A DNA stretch of 64,000 nt from DATARH01 sp963789255 (GTDB lineage: Bacteria; Pseudomonadota; Alphaproteobacteria; ATCC43930; CGMCC-115725). Location: the NCBI GenBank assembly GCA_963789255.1, contig CAWBJW010000002.1, positions 1,736,001 through 1,800,000 on the forward strand, given 5' to 3'. Shown here in pieces: positions 27,042-36,640 of this stretch. Position 1 is the stretch's first letter, and every line of letters starts with the position of its first letter. Below the pieces are notes generated by a model. That model had not been told where the DNA came from, did no database searches, and saw only the letters and a list, made by a program, of their open reading frames with translations. The translations under genes were made by a program, and so were the position numbers.

Positions 27042-27287
27042 GACACCCCCTGAAAAGAACGTGGTCCTTCGTCGGAGTTCACAAGAGCGATGACGTTGGG
27101 CGAGATGCGCCGATAGCTGGGCTGCCCACGACCTTATCTGGCCATGAGCAGCCCGTTCAAGTAATCCCAGGAGCGGAAGTTCACGGAAGCCCCGTCGCCG
27201 GCGGCTTGGAGCCTAAGCGGTCATCCGGTCGTCAAATATCACCACACCAATGTCGTCTTCCTCTGCCCGCCGCCTGTTCCTGTCTTC

Positions 27288-28565
27288 TTAGAAAAAGACA
27301 AAGGACCGCACGACGACATTCTTGCGGCAGCGGGCGTCGATTGGCACGGTCGGGTCGATACAGGCCGTATGGAAAGACCAGCGCGAGACGGAGCCGTCGG
27401 TGACGGAGTCATAGCATTTGAGCATCGAGACCTCGGTCGGCTTCTGCCGGGGGAACCAGTACCACTCGTGGTCGGTGCGGTAGGTGAAGCGGGTGGTCTC
27501 GCCGACGCGGTCGTCGTAGATTCGGTAGTTGTTGATGTACGGCTGATCCGCGAAGGAGGGCCAGGCGCAGAGCACAAACGGGAACTGCTCGACGGTCTCG
27601 ATCGGCTTGGCGAGGTTGATCGACATGAACCGCCGCGACATCTTCCTGTCGGCTTCTTCCTCCGTGTAGTGCTGCGTGCGACCGAAGTTCCGCAGGTTCC
27701 TGGTGAGCAGCTCGCGACAGCGCACACGGCCGCTGTTATCGTTCAGGTCGTTGTGCACAAGGTTGGCGTAATTGGCGTTCACACCCGGGTTGTTGCTGTC
27801 CTGGTCTTCCGTGCGGTCGCCCGCGTAGTCCTTGTCGAAGACGTCATGGTTGTAGACCAATGCATCGGACGCGTCCGGAAAGAAATCGAGCAGGAGCTTC
27901 TCGATCTCCGGGTAGTACACGCGCTCCACCTCCGCCGCATCGTAGATGTTCGTGCACTTGGATTCGAGGTGCGCCAAGGAAAGGCCGAGCCGGTCCATGC
28001 ATTCGGGGCTCTCAGGCGAGAGGCCCGGGTAGTACTCGCCGATGCGCCGCGCATCGCGCAGCACCTGCGGGAAATAGAGGTCCCGCCGCCGGTTGCCCTG
28101 CTCGTTCGTACGCAGGATCGCCGCGATCTCGGCGCGCGCCGGGTCGCGCCAGATGGCGTTGGACGGCACCACGGAATAGGTGGGCCGCTCGTAGATCGTA
28201 TAGGGCAGCGGCAGCGCCACACCGCCCGGCGGGGCTTTGATGCTGTTCGACTCGCGGATGTATTTCACACATTCGTCGTAGTCGCGGAACCCGAGGCCCC
28301 ATTTGGTCTTGATCGGGCCCGCTGGTGCCTTGGCGATCATGTCGATAACGCGTTGGGCCTCGCCCTCGGTGATCTCCGCGAGCGCGTCCTGGATCGCCGC
28401 GGCGGTTCCCGCATCGCCGTCCCGGTCGAACGACGTGTAGGACAGGCCGCCGTGCGCCGCGATGGGCGGCGGCTGCCCTTCCGTGCGCTGGAGCGGCGGC
28501 ACATAGGCCGACGAAGCTCTCTGAGTGTCCGCGACCTTGTTGTCGGCGACATCAAGCGGGCTCAT
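27288..28565 (-). CDS. CmcJ/NvfI-family oxidoreductase (GA4-desaturase-like)
   Basis: This 425-residue protein has a variable N-terminal part of about 220 residues, followed by the CmcJ/NvfI/AsaB pattern: LVHNDLNDNSGRVR, RFMSINLAKPIETVEQFPFVL, DDRVGETTRFTYRTDHEWYW, MLKCYDSVTDG, and WSFHTACIDPTVPIDARCR with a final VVVRSFVFF. Known relatives act in cephamycin 7-alpha-methoxylation (CmcJ) and fungal secondary metabolism. The His-Asn-Asp and His-Thr-Ala-x-x-Asp-Pro motifs are conserved. GGGAGGTGTGCC gives a firm start at 28565. It stands alone, with no other secondary-metabolism genes nearby, so its substrate is unknown. Confidence 0.75.
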   Translation of the reverse strand: MSPLDVADNKVADTQRASSAYVPPLQRTEGQPPPIAAHGGLSYTSFDRDGDAGTAAAIQDALAEITEGEAQRVIDMIAKAPAGPIKTKWGLGFRDYDECVKYIRESNSIKAPPGGVALPLPYTIYERPTYSVVPSNAIWRDPARAEIAAILRTNEQGNRRRDLYFPQVLRDARRIGEYYPGLSPESPECMDRLGLSLAHLESKCTNIYDAAEVERVYYPEIEKLLLDFFPDASDALVYNHDVFDKDYAGDRTEDQDSNNPGVNANYANLVHNDLNDNSGRVRCRELLTRNLRNFGRTQHYTEEEADRKMSRRFMSINLAKPIETVEQFPFVLCAWPSFADQPYINNYRIYDDRVGETTRFTYRTDHEWYWFPRQKPTEVSMLKCYDSVTDGSVSRWSFHTACIDPTVPIDARCRKNVVVRSFVFF

Positions 28566-28846
28566 GGCACACCTCCCACTATTCCAGCCTCACCGTGGCA
28601 CACAGAGCCTGAGTTTTCCAGACCATGATTTTCCGGTCACGCGGACGTGCGCTGCGCCTGCCGCGCAAACGCCGAGCGCCTTCCACCTGAAAAATATCAT
28701 CGAGATCTGTCCCGTGTGTGGCCCGCCGCAACCGCCCGTGACATCGGCCTCGAATGACCCCTTTGGAGCGATTGTGTTGAAAAGTAGGGGTTGCGCGGGC
28801 TCGGGGTGGCTGATTCACTCTGGTCGTTGGGGCTGGGGTGAAGTCG

Positions 28847-29883
28847 ATGATGGGGGAACGACGCGTCCGGCAGAACGCTCTGTTTTGCGAGTTTTCGCTC
28901 GAAGATCATGTGCCCGAGGGGCCCCTTCTGCGGTCGATCGACAGGTTCGTGGAACTCGACGGGTTGAGGCGGGAGCTGGCGCCATTTTACAGCGGGAAAG
29001 GCCGGCCCTCGATCGACCCGGAGCTGCTGATCCGGATGCTGATCGTCGGCTATTGTTTCGGCATCCGCTCGGAACGGCGACTGTGCGAGGAAGTCCACCT
29101 GAACCTGGCGTACCGCTGGTTCTGCAGCCTCGGCCTGACCGGCGAAGTGCCCGACCACTCGAGCTTCTCGAAGAACCGGCATGGTCGCTTCCGCGACAGC
29201 GACCTGCTGCGCCGCTTGTTCGAAACCGTGCTGCAACGCTGCATCGAGGAGGGCCTGGTTAGGCGGCGAAGGCTTCGCCGTCGATGCCAGTTTGATCCAT
29301 GCCGACGCCGGTGACCGCAACCGAGTTCGAGGGTGGCGCGGGCCTGCCGCCGGCCGCGCGGTCGAGGAGCATCTCGCCGTCCTCGACGATGCCGCGTTCG
29401 GCGCGGCGAGCGAGGTCACGCCGAAGTTCATCGCGCCGAGCGACCCGGCGACGCGATGGACCGCGGCGCATCGCGGGCCGGCGTTTTTCGCCTATTCTGC
29501 CAACTACCTGATCGACGTTGACCACGCCATCATCGTCAACGTCGAGGCGACGACGGCAATCCGGCAAGCGGAAACGCTCGCGGCCAGGCGAATGGTCGAG
29601 CGCTCGATGGAGTGCTTCGATCTCTATCCCGAGCGCCTCATCGGCGACACCGCCTATGGAACAGCCGAGATGCTGAACCGGCTGGTCAATGAGCACGGGA
29701 TCGAGCCGCACATCCCGGTGTTCGACAAATCCCGGCATACCGACGGCACCTTCTCGCGCGACGACTTCACCTACGACCACAGGCGAGACTGCTACATCTG
29801 CCCGGCCGGGAAGGAACTCAGGCAGCGGCAAAAGATCTATCCAGTGCCGCGCCCGCTCGTCGATCGGAACGGCATGATGCGCT
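28847..29883 (+). pseudogene. IS1182-family transposase, frameshifted and 3'-truncated
   Basis: The frame from ATG 28847 reads MMGERRVRQNALFCEFSLED, then FYSGKGRPSIDPELLIRMLI, SERRLCEEVHLNLAYRWFC and VPDHSSFSKNRHGRF, the N-terminal part of IS1182 transposases. One extra base near 29262 shifts the frame. The second frame continues GGEGFAVDASLIHADAGDRN, NYLIDVDHAIIVNVEATTA, GDTAYGTAEML and YDHRRDCYICPAGKEL. The match stops abruptly near 29883 (DRNGMMRY), before the C-terminal cysteine region. It is a dead copy. The left end is probably near 28770 (GTGTTGAAAAG), and no right end is found. Confidence 0.8.
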
Positions 29884-30026
29884 ACGCTGATGCTCGGGTT
29901 CGGGCGGATCGGGATCAGGTCTGCCTGCGGCCGCATCTCGTAGCCGGCCCGCCCCAGCGCCGCGACGATGTGCTGTGCGATCGTCCTGGGGAGGGGGGCG
30001 GGTAACACGGTCGGGTCAAGCGACAT
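29884..30026 (-). pseudogene. Start of a truncated hypothetical protein
   Basis: On the minus strand, an ATG at 30024-30026 opens MSLDPTVLPAPLPRTIAQHI, then VAALGRAGYEMRPQADLIPI. It runs into the broken end of the IS1182 remnant near 29884. It looks like the N-terminus of a gene cut by the transposon, but with only about 47 residues and no clear ribosome-binding site this is weak. No family is recognised. Confidence 0.3.
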
Positions 30027-30233
30027 GACCACAAATGCTTGGTTGATGGGCCAGGCGCAGCCGCCGACGCCGAAAAAACGAAAATTCGGCTCAAGTGTGA
30101 GGCAGTTCACAAGCGATTCCCGGCGAGCGCGGTATCGTGATTGCGGGTCGAGGCGAGCATCACGCAGCACATCACCAGCGGATCATCGCACTGCCACTCG
30201 ATCATCAGCACCATCCGCTGCTGGGAGGGAAGC

Positions 30234-30593
30234 ATGCAAGGAGCGCGCTATCGCGCCGTGGCCGCTGTCAGGTCAGAGCCATGGCGTTCGCCGCCGCCGG
30301 AAGCGGCACGTACGATAAGGTCGCGGCTATACGCCGCGAGCGCCGCGGTCGCGGGCCTGATCCGCACGTGGCGGGAGCGGGAACAATTGCGGCGCGAGCT
30401 GGCGTCAATGTCGCAGCGCGACTTCGGCGATGTCGCGGTGCCTGTCGGAGCCGTCAGGGACGAGGCGAGGCGCTGGCCGTGGCAAAAGGTCAGCCTCGGC
30501 AACGACGCGCCAGAGCGGCGACAAATAGCTACCAATCTGCCGCTTCGGGCAAACGAGGCGGCGCTTGAAGGACTTGAAGGCGGTCAATCATGA
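30234..30593 (+). CDS. DUF1127-like small protein
   Basis: This 119-residue protein starts MQGARYRAVAAVRSEPWRSP. Its centre, LIRTWREREQLRRELASMSQRDFGDVAV, is the DUF1127 (YjiS-type) pattern: a Trp/Arg-rich helix followed by LxxMSxRDLxDIG. Family members are small, basic and often stress- or RNA-related in alphaproteobacteria. GGGAGGGAAGC precedes the ATG. The stop overlaps the next start (ATGA), so the two genes are coupled. The tail after residue 80 is longer than usual. Confidence 0.7.
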   Translation: MQGARYRAVAAVRSEPWRSPPPEAARTIRSRLYAASAAVAGLIRTWREREQLRRELASMSQRDFGDVAVPVGAVRDEARRWPWQKVSLGNDAPERRQIATNLPLRANEAALEGLEGGQS

Positions 30594-30889
30594 CGACGAT
30601 CGACGCGATGGGCTATTTCGCGGCCAGCCTGGTGCTCGCGACGTTTTGCGCCAAACGGATGGTGTCATTGCGCGCGCTGGCGATCGCCAGCAACGTGGCC
30701 TTCATCGCCTATGGGTTATCGGCCGATCTGTGGCCCATCGTGCTGCTCCACGTGACGATGCTGCCTCTCAACATCATGCGCCTGCGCGAGGCACTCGCTG
30801 GCGGCTGGCCGGCAATGCCGCAACAATGGTCCGGCGCCGTGGCGCCGGCGCGGGTGCCGGCAGTAGCGGTACGGCGCCGGGTCGAGTGA
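30590..30889 (+). CDS. Small inner-membrane protein (YgjV-like)
   Basis: This 99-residue protein starts MTTIDAMGYFAASLVLATFC. It has three predicted membrane segments (about residues 4-24, 28-46 and 50-66), with the pattern CAKRMVSLRALAIASNVAFI and HVTMLPLNIMRLREAL. This pattern occurs in short YgjV-type proteins and in the membrane part of rhizobial cyclic-nucleotide-binding proteins. The ATG overlaps the stop of the DUF1127 gene by four bases. The Pro/Ala/Val-rich last 25 residues look degenerate. Function unknown. Confidence 0.65.
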   Translation: MTTIDAMGYFAASLVLATFCAKRMVSLRALAIASNVAFIAYGLSADLWPIVLLHVTMLPLNIMRLREALAGGWPAMPQQWSGAVAPARVPAVAVRRRVE

Positions 30890-31146
30890 CGCTGCGTCGC
30901 CCGCGCGGGCCATCGAGACTCGCCCGGGGCTGGTCGGCGTGTCCGCATGCCCCGCATGCGACCGCCCAATTACTGTGCCGCGCCGGGGTTCGAGCGCGCC
31001 GGACTGCGCCGACGTGAGCCCGAATTGATCCACCGCAAGCGACCCATTGGACCGCCGGCATGACCACGATTTAACCGCGAGGTTCGACCCTGAGCCGCCG
31101 TTCACGACCACACGCAGTTGTAGTCGGGTCAACCAAAGGCAGACAT

Positions 31147-31508
31147 TCAACGCGCCGCCTCCGCCGCGGTCGCACGATCGGCGCGCGGCAATCGGACCGT
31201 AAACTCGGTGAACTCGCCTACCCGGCTGTCAACCTCGATCGTGCCGCCATGCTGCTGGGTCACGATGTCGTAGCTGATCGAGAGGCCCAGCCCGGTGCCC
31301 TCGCCGGAGGCTTGGTCGTGAAGAACGGCTGGAAGAGCTTGTCCTTGATGTCGGACGGGATGCCGGTGCCATTGTCGCGCACTTTGACCTCGATCGCCTC
31401 GCCGAGATCGCGGGTGGCCACCGAGAGGGTGGGCGGGAACGATCCTTTGCCGTTCTCCTGCGCACGTTTGGTGGCAGCGTAAAAGTAAAAGCCGTTGCCA
31501 ATGATGTT
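31147..31508 (-). pseudogene. Histidine kinase, C-terminal ATPase fragment, truncated by IS630
   Basis: Minus-strand reading starts inside an HATPase_c domain at the N-box (NIIGNGFYFYAATKRAQ). It continues VKVRDNGTGIPSDIKDKLF (G1 box) and FQPFFTTKP, shifts frame near 31306 where one base is missing, then reads GEGTGLGLSISYDIVTQQHG (G2 box) and ends at 31147. The sensor and dimerisation parts are gone: an IS630 copy begins one base upstream of the N-box. This is a gene relic. The similar GAF histidine kinase at the end of the window is not obviously its source. Confidence 0.8.
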
Positions 31509-31509
31509 A

Positions 31510-32500
31510 GAGCGGAATCCGCTCAGGTTCGAGCGTAGCCGGAATTGGCAAAGAAGTTGGCGCATTCCTGCGGCTGGAACAGGTCAATCAGTTTCCCGAT
31601 GCGTGGCCACAGGGTGTCGATCGAGCGCTCCTGGGCTTTGCGCAGGTGGGCTTTGAGTTTGGCGATGGCCTGCTCGATCGGGTTGAGGTCGGGCGAGTAG
31701 GGCGGCAGGTAGCGCAGTTCGGCACCGGCCGCCTCGATGATCTGGCGCACCGCGGCGTTCTTGTGCGCCGGCAGGTTGTCCATGACGACGATATCGCCGG
31801 GCGCAGGGTGGGAATGAGGCATTGCCGCAGGTACTCGGTGAAGATCGCGCGGGTCATGGCGCGATCGATGACAAAGGGCGCGGTGATCGCGTCGTGGCGC
31901 AACCCGGCCAGGAAGGTCATCGTCTTCCAATGCCCCCATGGCACCCCGCCGACGACCCGGCTTCCCCTCCTGGCGCACCCGCGCAGCCGCGCCATATTGG
32001 TGGCGGTGCCGGTTTCATCGAGGAAGACCAGCCGCGCCGGATCGAGGGCGGGTTGCGCCTCCTTCCAGGCGACGCGCGCGGCAGCAACGTCAGGCCGCTC
32101 TTGCCCGCTGGCGTGCACGGTTTTTTTAAAGCTGATGCCCTCGGCGGCGAAGAACCGCCACACCGTCCCGTAGCCGACATGCAGGCCCCGATCGGCCAGC
32201 TCGCCGCGGATCTCTTCCAGCGTCAGATCCGGAACCGCCGCGATCCGCGCCAGCAGCCAGGCCCGCTCGCCTTTCAGGCGCGAGCTGCGATCACCGCCCA
32301 TCGGCTTGGCGGCAAGCCGGCCGCTCGCATGCCAAACCGCAACCCAATCAACAACCGTGGCGATCCCCACCCCAAACACCGACGCCGCGCGGCGTCGCGA
32401 CAAGCCACTCTCAACCGCTCGAACCACCCGCTCCCGCAAATCCCGCGAATATGGTCGTGCCATGCATGCTGGCCCCCATCCCCAGCCAGCAGCTTGAGAC
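31510..32500 (-). mobile_element. IS630-family element, second type, one end missing
   Basis: The left end is GAGCGGAATCCGCTC next to TA (31508-31509), joined to the histidine kinase relic. The transposase fills most of the element. I could not find the matching inverted repeat past 32463, where IS110-like sequence begins, so the right end is probably lost. The right boundary given is approximate. Confidence 0.65.
31523..32463 (-). pseudogene. IS630-family transposase, frameshifted
   Basis: From ATG 32461-32463 the first frame reads MARPYSRDLRERVVRAVESG, a helix-turn-helix with SRRRAASVFGVGIATVVDW, then LVFLDETGTATNMARLRGCA. Near 31797 one G is missing (CCCGGC for CCCGGGC). The second frame continues GDIVVMDNLPAHKNAAVRQI, YLPPYSPDLNPIEQAIAKLK and the C-terminus. 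There is no A-rich slippery run, so this differs from programmed frameshifting and looks like inactivation or an error. This transposase is only distantly related to the IS630 copy at 22107. Confidence 0.82.
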
Positions 32501-32519
32501 CCCATGTCAGGGAAGGAGC

Positions 32520-33125
32520 GAGTGGCTCGTCTCGCTGCATGCCAGCATCGAGGGTCGATTGGCTGGGCCGATCAGAGCCTCAGGCATGGGAGACGAGCAG
32601 GTGATGGCGCGACGTGACCGGCTCGAGCAACAAATGATTGCGCTGGTCCCCAGTTGGTCGCTGCAGCCGGTCGTTGCCGCCCTTCAGGCATTGCGCGGCG
32701 TCGCCCTGGTCGCGGCGATCATCCTGGCGGCCGAGATCGGCGACTTCCGCCGCTTCGCCAACCCGCGCCAGCTGATGGCCTGGCTTGGCCTGGTGCCCCG
32801 CGAGCATTCCTCCGGCGCCAGCACCAGCCGGGGTGCGATCACCAAGGCCGGCAACGGCCGCGCCCGGCGCCTGTTGATCGAGAGCGCCTGGACCTACCGA
32901 TTGCCGGCGCGCATCGCCGCGGGGCTGCCGGCGCGCAGCGCGGCCCTCCCCGAAACGGTGAAAGCGATCGCCTGGAAAGCGCAGGTCCGGCTCTGTGCCC
33001 GCTACCGGCGGCTCCGGTGCGCCGGCAAGCCCACCAATGTCGTCACTGTCGCCATCGCCCGTGAGCTCGCCGCCTTCGCCTGGGCCATCGCGATCACCGT
33101 CATGCCGGCACCGCAGACCGCCTGA
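32520..33125 (+). pseudogene. IS110-family transposase, C-terminal remnant
   Basis: The open frame contains the C-terminal IS116/IS110/IS902 domain: LQALRGVALVAAIILAAEIG, RFANPRQLMAWLGLVPREHS and AITKAGNGRARRLLIESAW. It ends PAPQTA at 33125. The N-terminal RuvC-like DEDD domain is absent. It abuts the damaged end of the IS630 element, so one insertion probably deleted part of the other. Confidence 0.8.
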
Positions 33126-33518
33126 ACCGTCCGCTTCACCTCGCCAAACACAACAGGAAAACCGCCACAACCCAACATCATTGCTGTGCACCGCTGGGCG
33201 CGACGGCCGGTCAGGGCAATCCTCGATGTGGTTCAGCGAGCCCATGGCATTCGCGCCGTTTGAGACAGAGGAAGGCCCGAGACGAACCACGGTCCTGCGG
33301 TACCCAACCCGCGCATCAGAGTCTGGTCAACCGTCGTCTCTCGTCGCCGCGTCCAGCCGTGCACAGCCCGTCAACACCTCGCGCTGACAGCAGCGAACCG
33401 CCAAGCGCGCTCCGGCCCTGGAAAACGGACATGACAATCACAATTCAGCGCCTCGGGGAATCCCCTTTCCCGATTCCTCCAGTTCGGATTTTGCTCTAGC
33501 CCGCATCGGGCGCGCTGC
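33126..33518. other. Gene-free gap after the IS110 remnant
   Basis: No reading frame here resembles a protein. The first part probably belongs to the 3' non-coding end of the IS110 element. I see no clear terminator or repeat. Confidence 0.4.
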
Positions 33519-34073
33519 TCAGGCACCGTCCGACGCTGCCGAGGCGTCGTGCCGGTTCCCGCCATTTTGCGGCAGCTCTTCCCGCTCGCCGGCCGCATCC
33601 AGGCTGGCCGAGCGCCGGCGCTGCGCGACTTCGGTGCGGATGCCGGTGCCAGCCAGCAGCATCTCGATGGTGAACGCAACGATGGCGCCAAGCGCGGAGA
33701 CGACGGCGAGCCCGAAGAGGGCGAACAGCACGGAGGCGATCGCTGCCTCGCGCAACGCACCGACGAAGAGCGCGAGGACCGCGGCGCAGGTTGCCGCCCC
33801 GCCGATCGCGCCGAGGACCACCGCCACATCGAGCGCGACCGATCGCCGATGCAAATGCGCCAATTGCGCAGACAGCGCCGCGGCTTGCGCGGCATCGGCG
33901 CCGTCGAGCGCCTTGGCTACCGCATCGACGCGATCGGCGACCCGCGCGAGGCGCGTCGAGAACACGTTGAGCAGCGTCGCGATACCGGACAGCAGAAAGA
34001 CCGGCGCCAGCGCCACCTGGATGATGTGGGCAACGGTGTCGAGGGCCGCCCCGGTATTGTCGATACCAAACAT
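33519..34073 (-). CDS. DUF2721 membrane protein
   Basis: This protein of about 184 residues starts MFGIDNTGAALDTVAHIIQV. It has an N-terminal hydrophobic segment (VALAPVFLLSGIATLLNVFS), the DUF2721 motif TRLARVADRV, then two further membrane helices (VALDVAVVLGAIGGAATCAA and a long hydrophobic stretch near residues 115-145), and a basic tail. GAGGTG upstream favours the ATG at 34071-34073 over an in-frame GTG nine bases earlier. DUF2721 proteins are inner-membrane proteins of unknown function. It sits between insertion-sequence debris and tRNA-Ser and is divergent from the tRNA. Confidence 0.82.
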   Translation of the reverse strand: MFGIDNTGAALDTVAHIIQVALAPVFLLSGIATLLNVFSTRLARVADRVDAVAKALDGADAAQAAALSAQLAHLHRRSVALDVAVVLGAIGGAATCAAVLALFVGALREAAIASVLFALFGLAVVSALGAIVAFTIEMLLAGTGIRTEVAQRRRSASLDAAGEREELPQNGGNRHDASAASDGA

Positions 34074-34281
34074 CGGCGGCACCTCGAAATGGCTGCCCTG
34101 CCATCATCGCGGAAGCGAGCGGCGGGGACCGTTGTCTCGCACGTTTCCAGCCCGGCACGGAACCGGATAGGCGCGCAACGCCGGCCTCCCTCGACGTGTC
34201 GCCGGCATGCGGTTGCGAAGCGCCGCGCAACCGCCATATCAAGCACATCGGATCGGGAGAAAACCGTAACATCAATATCAT

Positions 34282-34371
34282 GGATGGGTGGCCGAGCGGT
34301 TGAAGGCACCGGTCTTGAAAACCGGCAGGGGCGCAAGCTCCTCGTGGGTTCGAATCCCACCCCATCCGCCA
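34282..34371 (+). tRNA. tRNA-Ser (anticodon UGA)
   Basis: A 90-nt class II tRNA. The 7-bp acceptor GGATGGG/CCCATCC has G73 and an encoded CCA. The D arm is followed by the anticodon stem CCGGT/ACCGG with loop CTTGAAA (anticodon TGA). A long variable arm (GGGGCGCAAGCTCC) follows, then the T arm GTGGG-TTCGAAT-CCCAC. Class II with a long variable arm and UGA fits serine. An integrase gene starts about 150 bases downstream, so this tRNA is the likely attachment site of the following element. Confidence 0.97.
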
Positions 34372-34518
34372 CCTACCCGTCCACGCTCATCCACGATTGT
34401 CGCAGAATGCCGCAGAAAAGCTGGGTTAATTCCGCCGCGTTGTCCACGCCCATCCACGCTTGACCATCGGAATCCACGGCTCTATGATGGGTAAGATGAT
34501 GGGCAAAAGGGTAGGCGA

Positions 34519-35761
34519 ATGCCAAGGAAAGCCGCCGGGCTGACGGCGCGACAGGTTCAAACACAAAAGGTGCCGGGGCTCTTTGCCGATGGTGGCGGGC
34601 TCTATCTTCAAGTCGCCCCGACCGGCGCGAAGACCTGGATCTTCCGGTTTCAGCTCGCCGGCCGGCGGCGCGACATGGGGTTAGGGTCCGCAGGCGTCTA
34701 CTCGCTCGCCGAGGCGCGCCAGAAGGCCGTCGAACGCCCGGCGGCTGGTGGCGGAGGCAATCGACCCGATCGAGCATCGGGCGGGCCAGGCTGCCGCAGG
34801 GGCTCTCGCGGCCGTCAAGGCGATGACGTTCCGGGCATGCGCCGATCAGTACATCAGCTCGCACCGGGCCGGCTGGCGCAACCCAAAGCACGCCGCGCAA
34901 TGGCCGGCGACGCTCAGCACCTATGTCTACCCATCATTCGGCGCCTTGCCGGTGCAAGCGGTCGATGTCGGGCTCGTCATGATGGCGGTCGAGCCGATAT
35001 GGGCGACCAAGCCCGAAACAGCGGGGCGGGTCCGCGGCCGGATCGAAAGCATCCTCGATTGGGCGACGGCGCGCGGCTACCGGCAAGGCGAGAATCCGGC
35101 CCGCTGGCGCGGCCATCTTGAGAACCTGTTGCCCGCACGATCGAAGGTCCGCAGGGTCGAGCACCATGCGGCGCTGCCCTATCCCGAGATAGGCGCCTTC
35201 GTGATCGAGCTGCGGCAGCAAGAGGGCGTTGCCGCCCGCGCGCTCGAATTCGCCATCCTGACCGCGGCGCGGACGGGCGAAGTCATCGGCGCCCGATGGG
35301 ATGAAATCAATATCGCCGCGCGCTTGTGGACGATCCCGGCCGAGCGCATGAAAGCCGCCAAGGAACATCGCGTGCCGCTGTCCGATGCGGCGCTGGCGAT
35401 CGTCAACGCGATGGCCGCGATCCGCACCGGCGATCACGTCTTCCCCGGCGGCAGGGCCGGCCGGCCGATCAGCAACATGGCGATGCTGATGCTGCTGCGG
35501 CGCATGGGCCGCGGCGATCTGACCGCGCATGGCTTCCGGTCGAGCTTTCGCGATTGGGCGGCCGAGCGCACCGGCTTCCCCGCCGAAGTTGCCGAAATGG
35601 CGCTGGCCCATGCCGTCGCCGACAAGGTGGAGGCGGCCTACCGGCGCGGCGATCTATTCGAGAAGCGCCGCCAGCTCGCCGAGGCATGGGCGAAGTTCTG
35701 CGGTGCGCCAACGGCCGAGGGCCGCGTCGTGCCGATACGTGCGAGCGGCCCGCTCAAGTAG
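34519..35761 (+). pseudogene. Tyrosine-recombinase integrase (DUF4102 type), one frameshift
   Basis: The first frame, from ATG 34519, reads MPRKAAGLTARQVQTQKVPG, then GLYLQVAPTGAKTWIFRFQL, the DUF4102 arm-binding domain of P4-type integrases. Near 34738 an extra C in CCC shifts the frame. The second frame holds the core-binding domain (AMTFRACADQYISSHRAGWR) and the catalytic domain with ARTGEVIGARW (first Arg), HGFRSSFRDWAAER (His-x-x-Arg) and YRRGDLFEKRRQL (Tyr nucleophile). Repaired, it is about 413 residues, normal for this class. Next to tRNA-Ser, it marks the left end of the integrated element. The frameshift may be a base-call error. Confidence 0.87.
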
Positions 35762-35854
35762 AGCGACGGGGATGGCCGGCCAGCCGAGAAAGCGCGGACA
35801 CCGCACCGCGTTTCCCGCCAACAGCGCTGCGGCGTAGCTGACGGAGGCGCGGCA

Positions 35855-36352
35855 ATGACTGACGATGCGGCCGGCCAACTCTGGTTCGGCATAGCATACG
35901 AAATCGGACGTGGCAGACACCCGAACAGGGGTGACGTGATTGCCGCGCTCCGCCTCGGCGATCAGCGGCCGTTGCCCGCCGACGTGCAGCTTCACATCGC
36001 CCGGATGCTGGCGGGTGAAATCGACCGGCGCGGAGCGCCGAAGCACAATTACCAGCGCAAACAACTGACCGCATATTATTTGGTGCGACGCGTGGATCGA
36101 TGGCACCGGATTTTTAGGGATCGCAACCGCCTGAACGCCCCACAAACGGAAGCATTCAAGAGGGTGGCGGCCGAGTACAAATGGAAAGATTCGGCCACCG
36201 CTGAACGAAAATACCGTGCGGCACATGCTGAATTATTGAAGCTTGGTCTTGCGGTGAAGGCCACTGACTGGTGGGTGAGGCGGACCTTGCAGAAATACCA
36301 ATGGCCGCCGTTCGGCCCTGGCAAAAAGCGAGCGGATTTTTCGTCACCCTGA
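35855..36352 (+). CDS. Hypothetical protein of the integrated element
   Basis: This 165-residue protein starts MTDDAAGQLWFGIAYEIGRG. The first 90 residues look helical and polar. The second half (AEYKWKDSATAERKYRAAHA, LGLAVKATDWWVRRTLQKYQ) resembles a winged-helix or replication-accessory segment, but no family is recognised. GGAGGCGCGGCA precedes the ATG. It lies directly after the integrase, a common place for small DNA-binding proteins of such elements. Function unknown. Confidence 0.65.
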   Translation: MTDDAAGQLWFGIAYEIGRGRHPNRGDVIAALRLGDQRPLPADVQLHIARMLAGEIDRRGAPKHNYQRKQLTAYYLVRRVDRWHRIFRDRNRLNAPQTEAFKRVAAEYKWKDSATAERKYRAAHAELLKLGLAVKATDWWVRRTLQKYQWPPFGPGKKRADFSSP

Positions 36353-36376
36353 CGGAAAAGAATTTGTTATCCGTCA
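36350..36376. promoter_or_regulatory. Inverted repeat TGACGGA-N13-TCCGTCA
   Basis: Perfect 7-base arms overlap the stop codon of the preceding gene and lie about 60-87 bases before the HTH gene. The site is either a weak stem-loop terminator without a T-run or an operator for the next gene. Confidence 0.4.
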
Positions 36377-36436
36377 CGTAGATAGTGGCCCGATCGTGTG
36401 ACATCTAGTTGTCCACCTAAACGAAGGTGGATGCAC

Positions 36437-36640
36437 ATGCGCCAACGTGACAATGAGGTTCAACAGGCCGTCGCGAAATGCGGCTGGCGCGTGGCCGAAT
36501 GGTCCCGCGCGGTCGGTTGCAGCCGCAGCTACGTTTACCTCTTGATCGGTTCCGGCGTGCTCGACACTTGCAAGGTCGGCGCGATGCGGATCATTCGGAC
36601 GGCGCCAAGCGATTTCTTGGCGCGCCGTGAGGCCGCCTGA
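36437..36640 (+). CDS. Small helix-turn-helix protein (excisionase/AlpA-like)
   Basis: This 67-residue protein starts MRQRDNEVQQAVAKCGWRVA. It contains VAEWSRAVGCSRSYVYLLI, a MerR/AlpA-type helix-turn-helix, then VLDTCKVGAMRIIRTAPSDF, the wing that reads out a site parameter in excisionase-like proteins. AAGGTGG six bases upstream favours this ATG over one six bases earlier. In integrase-linked elements such proteins act as excisionases or regulators. The stop overlaps the next start (ATGA). Confidence 0.7.
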   Translation: MRQRDNEVQQAVAKCGWRVAEWSRAVGCSRSYVYLLIGSGVLDTCKVGAMRIIRTAPSDFLARREAA

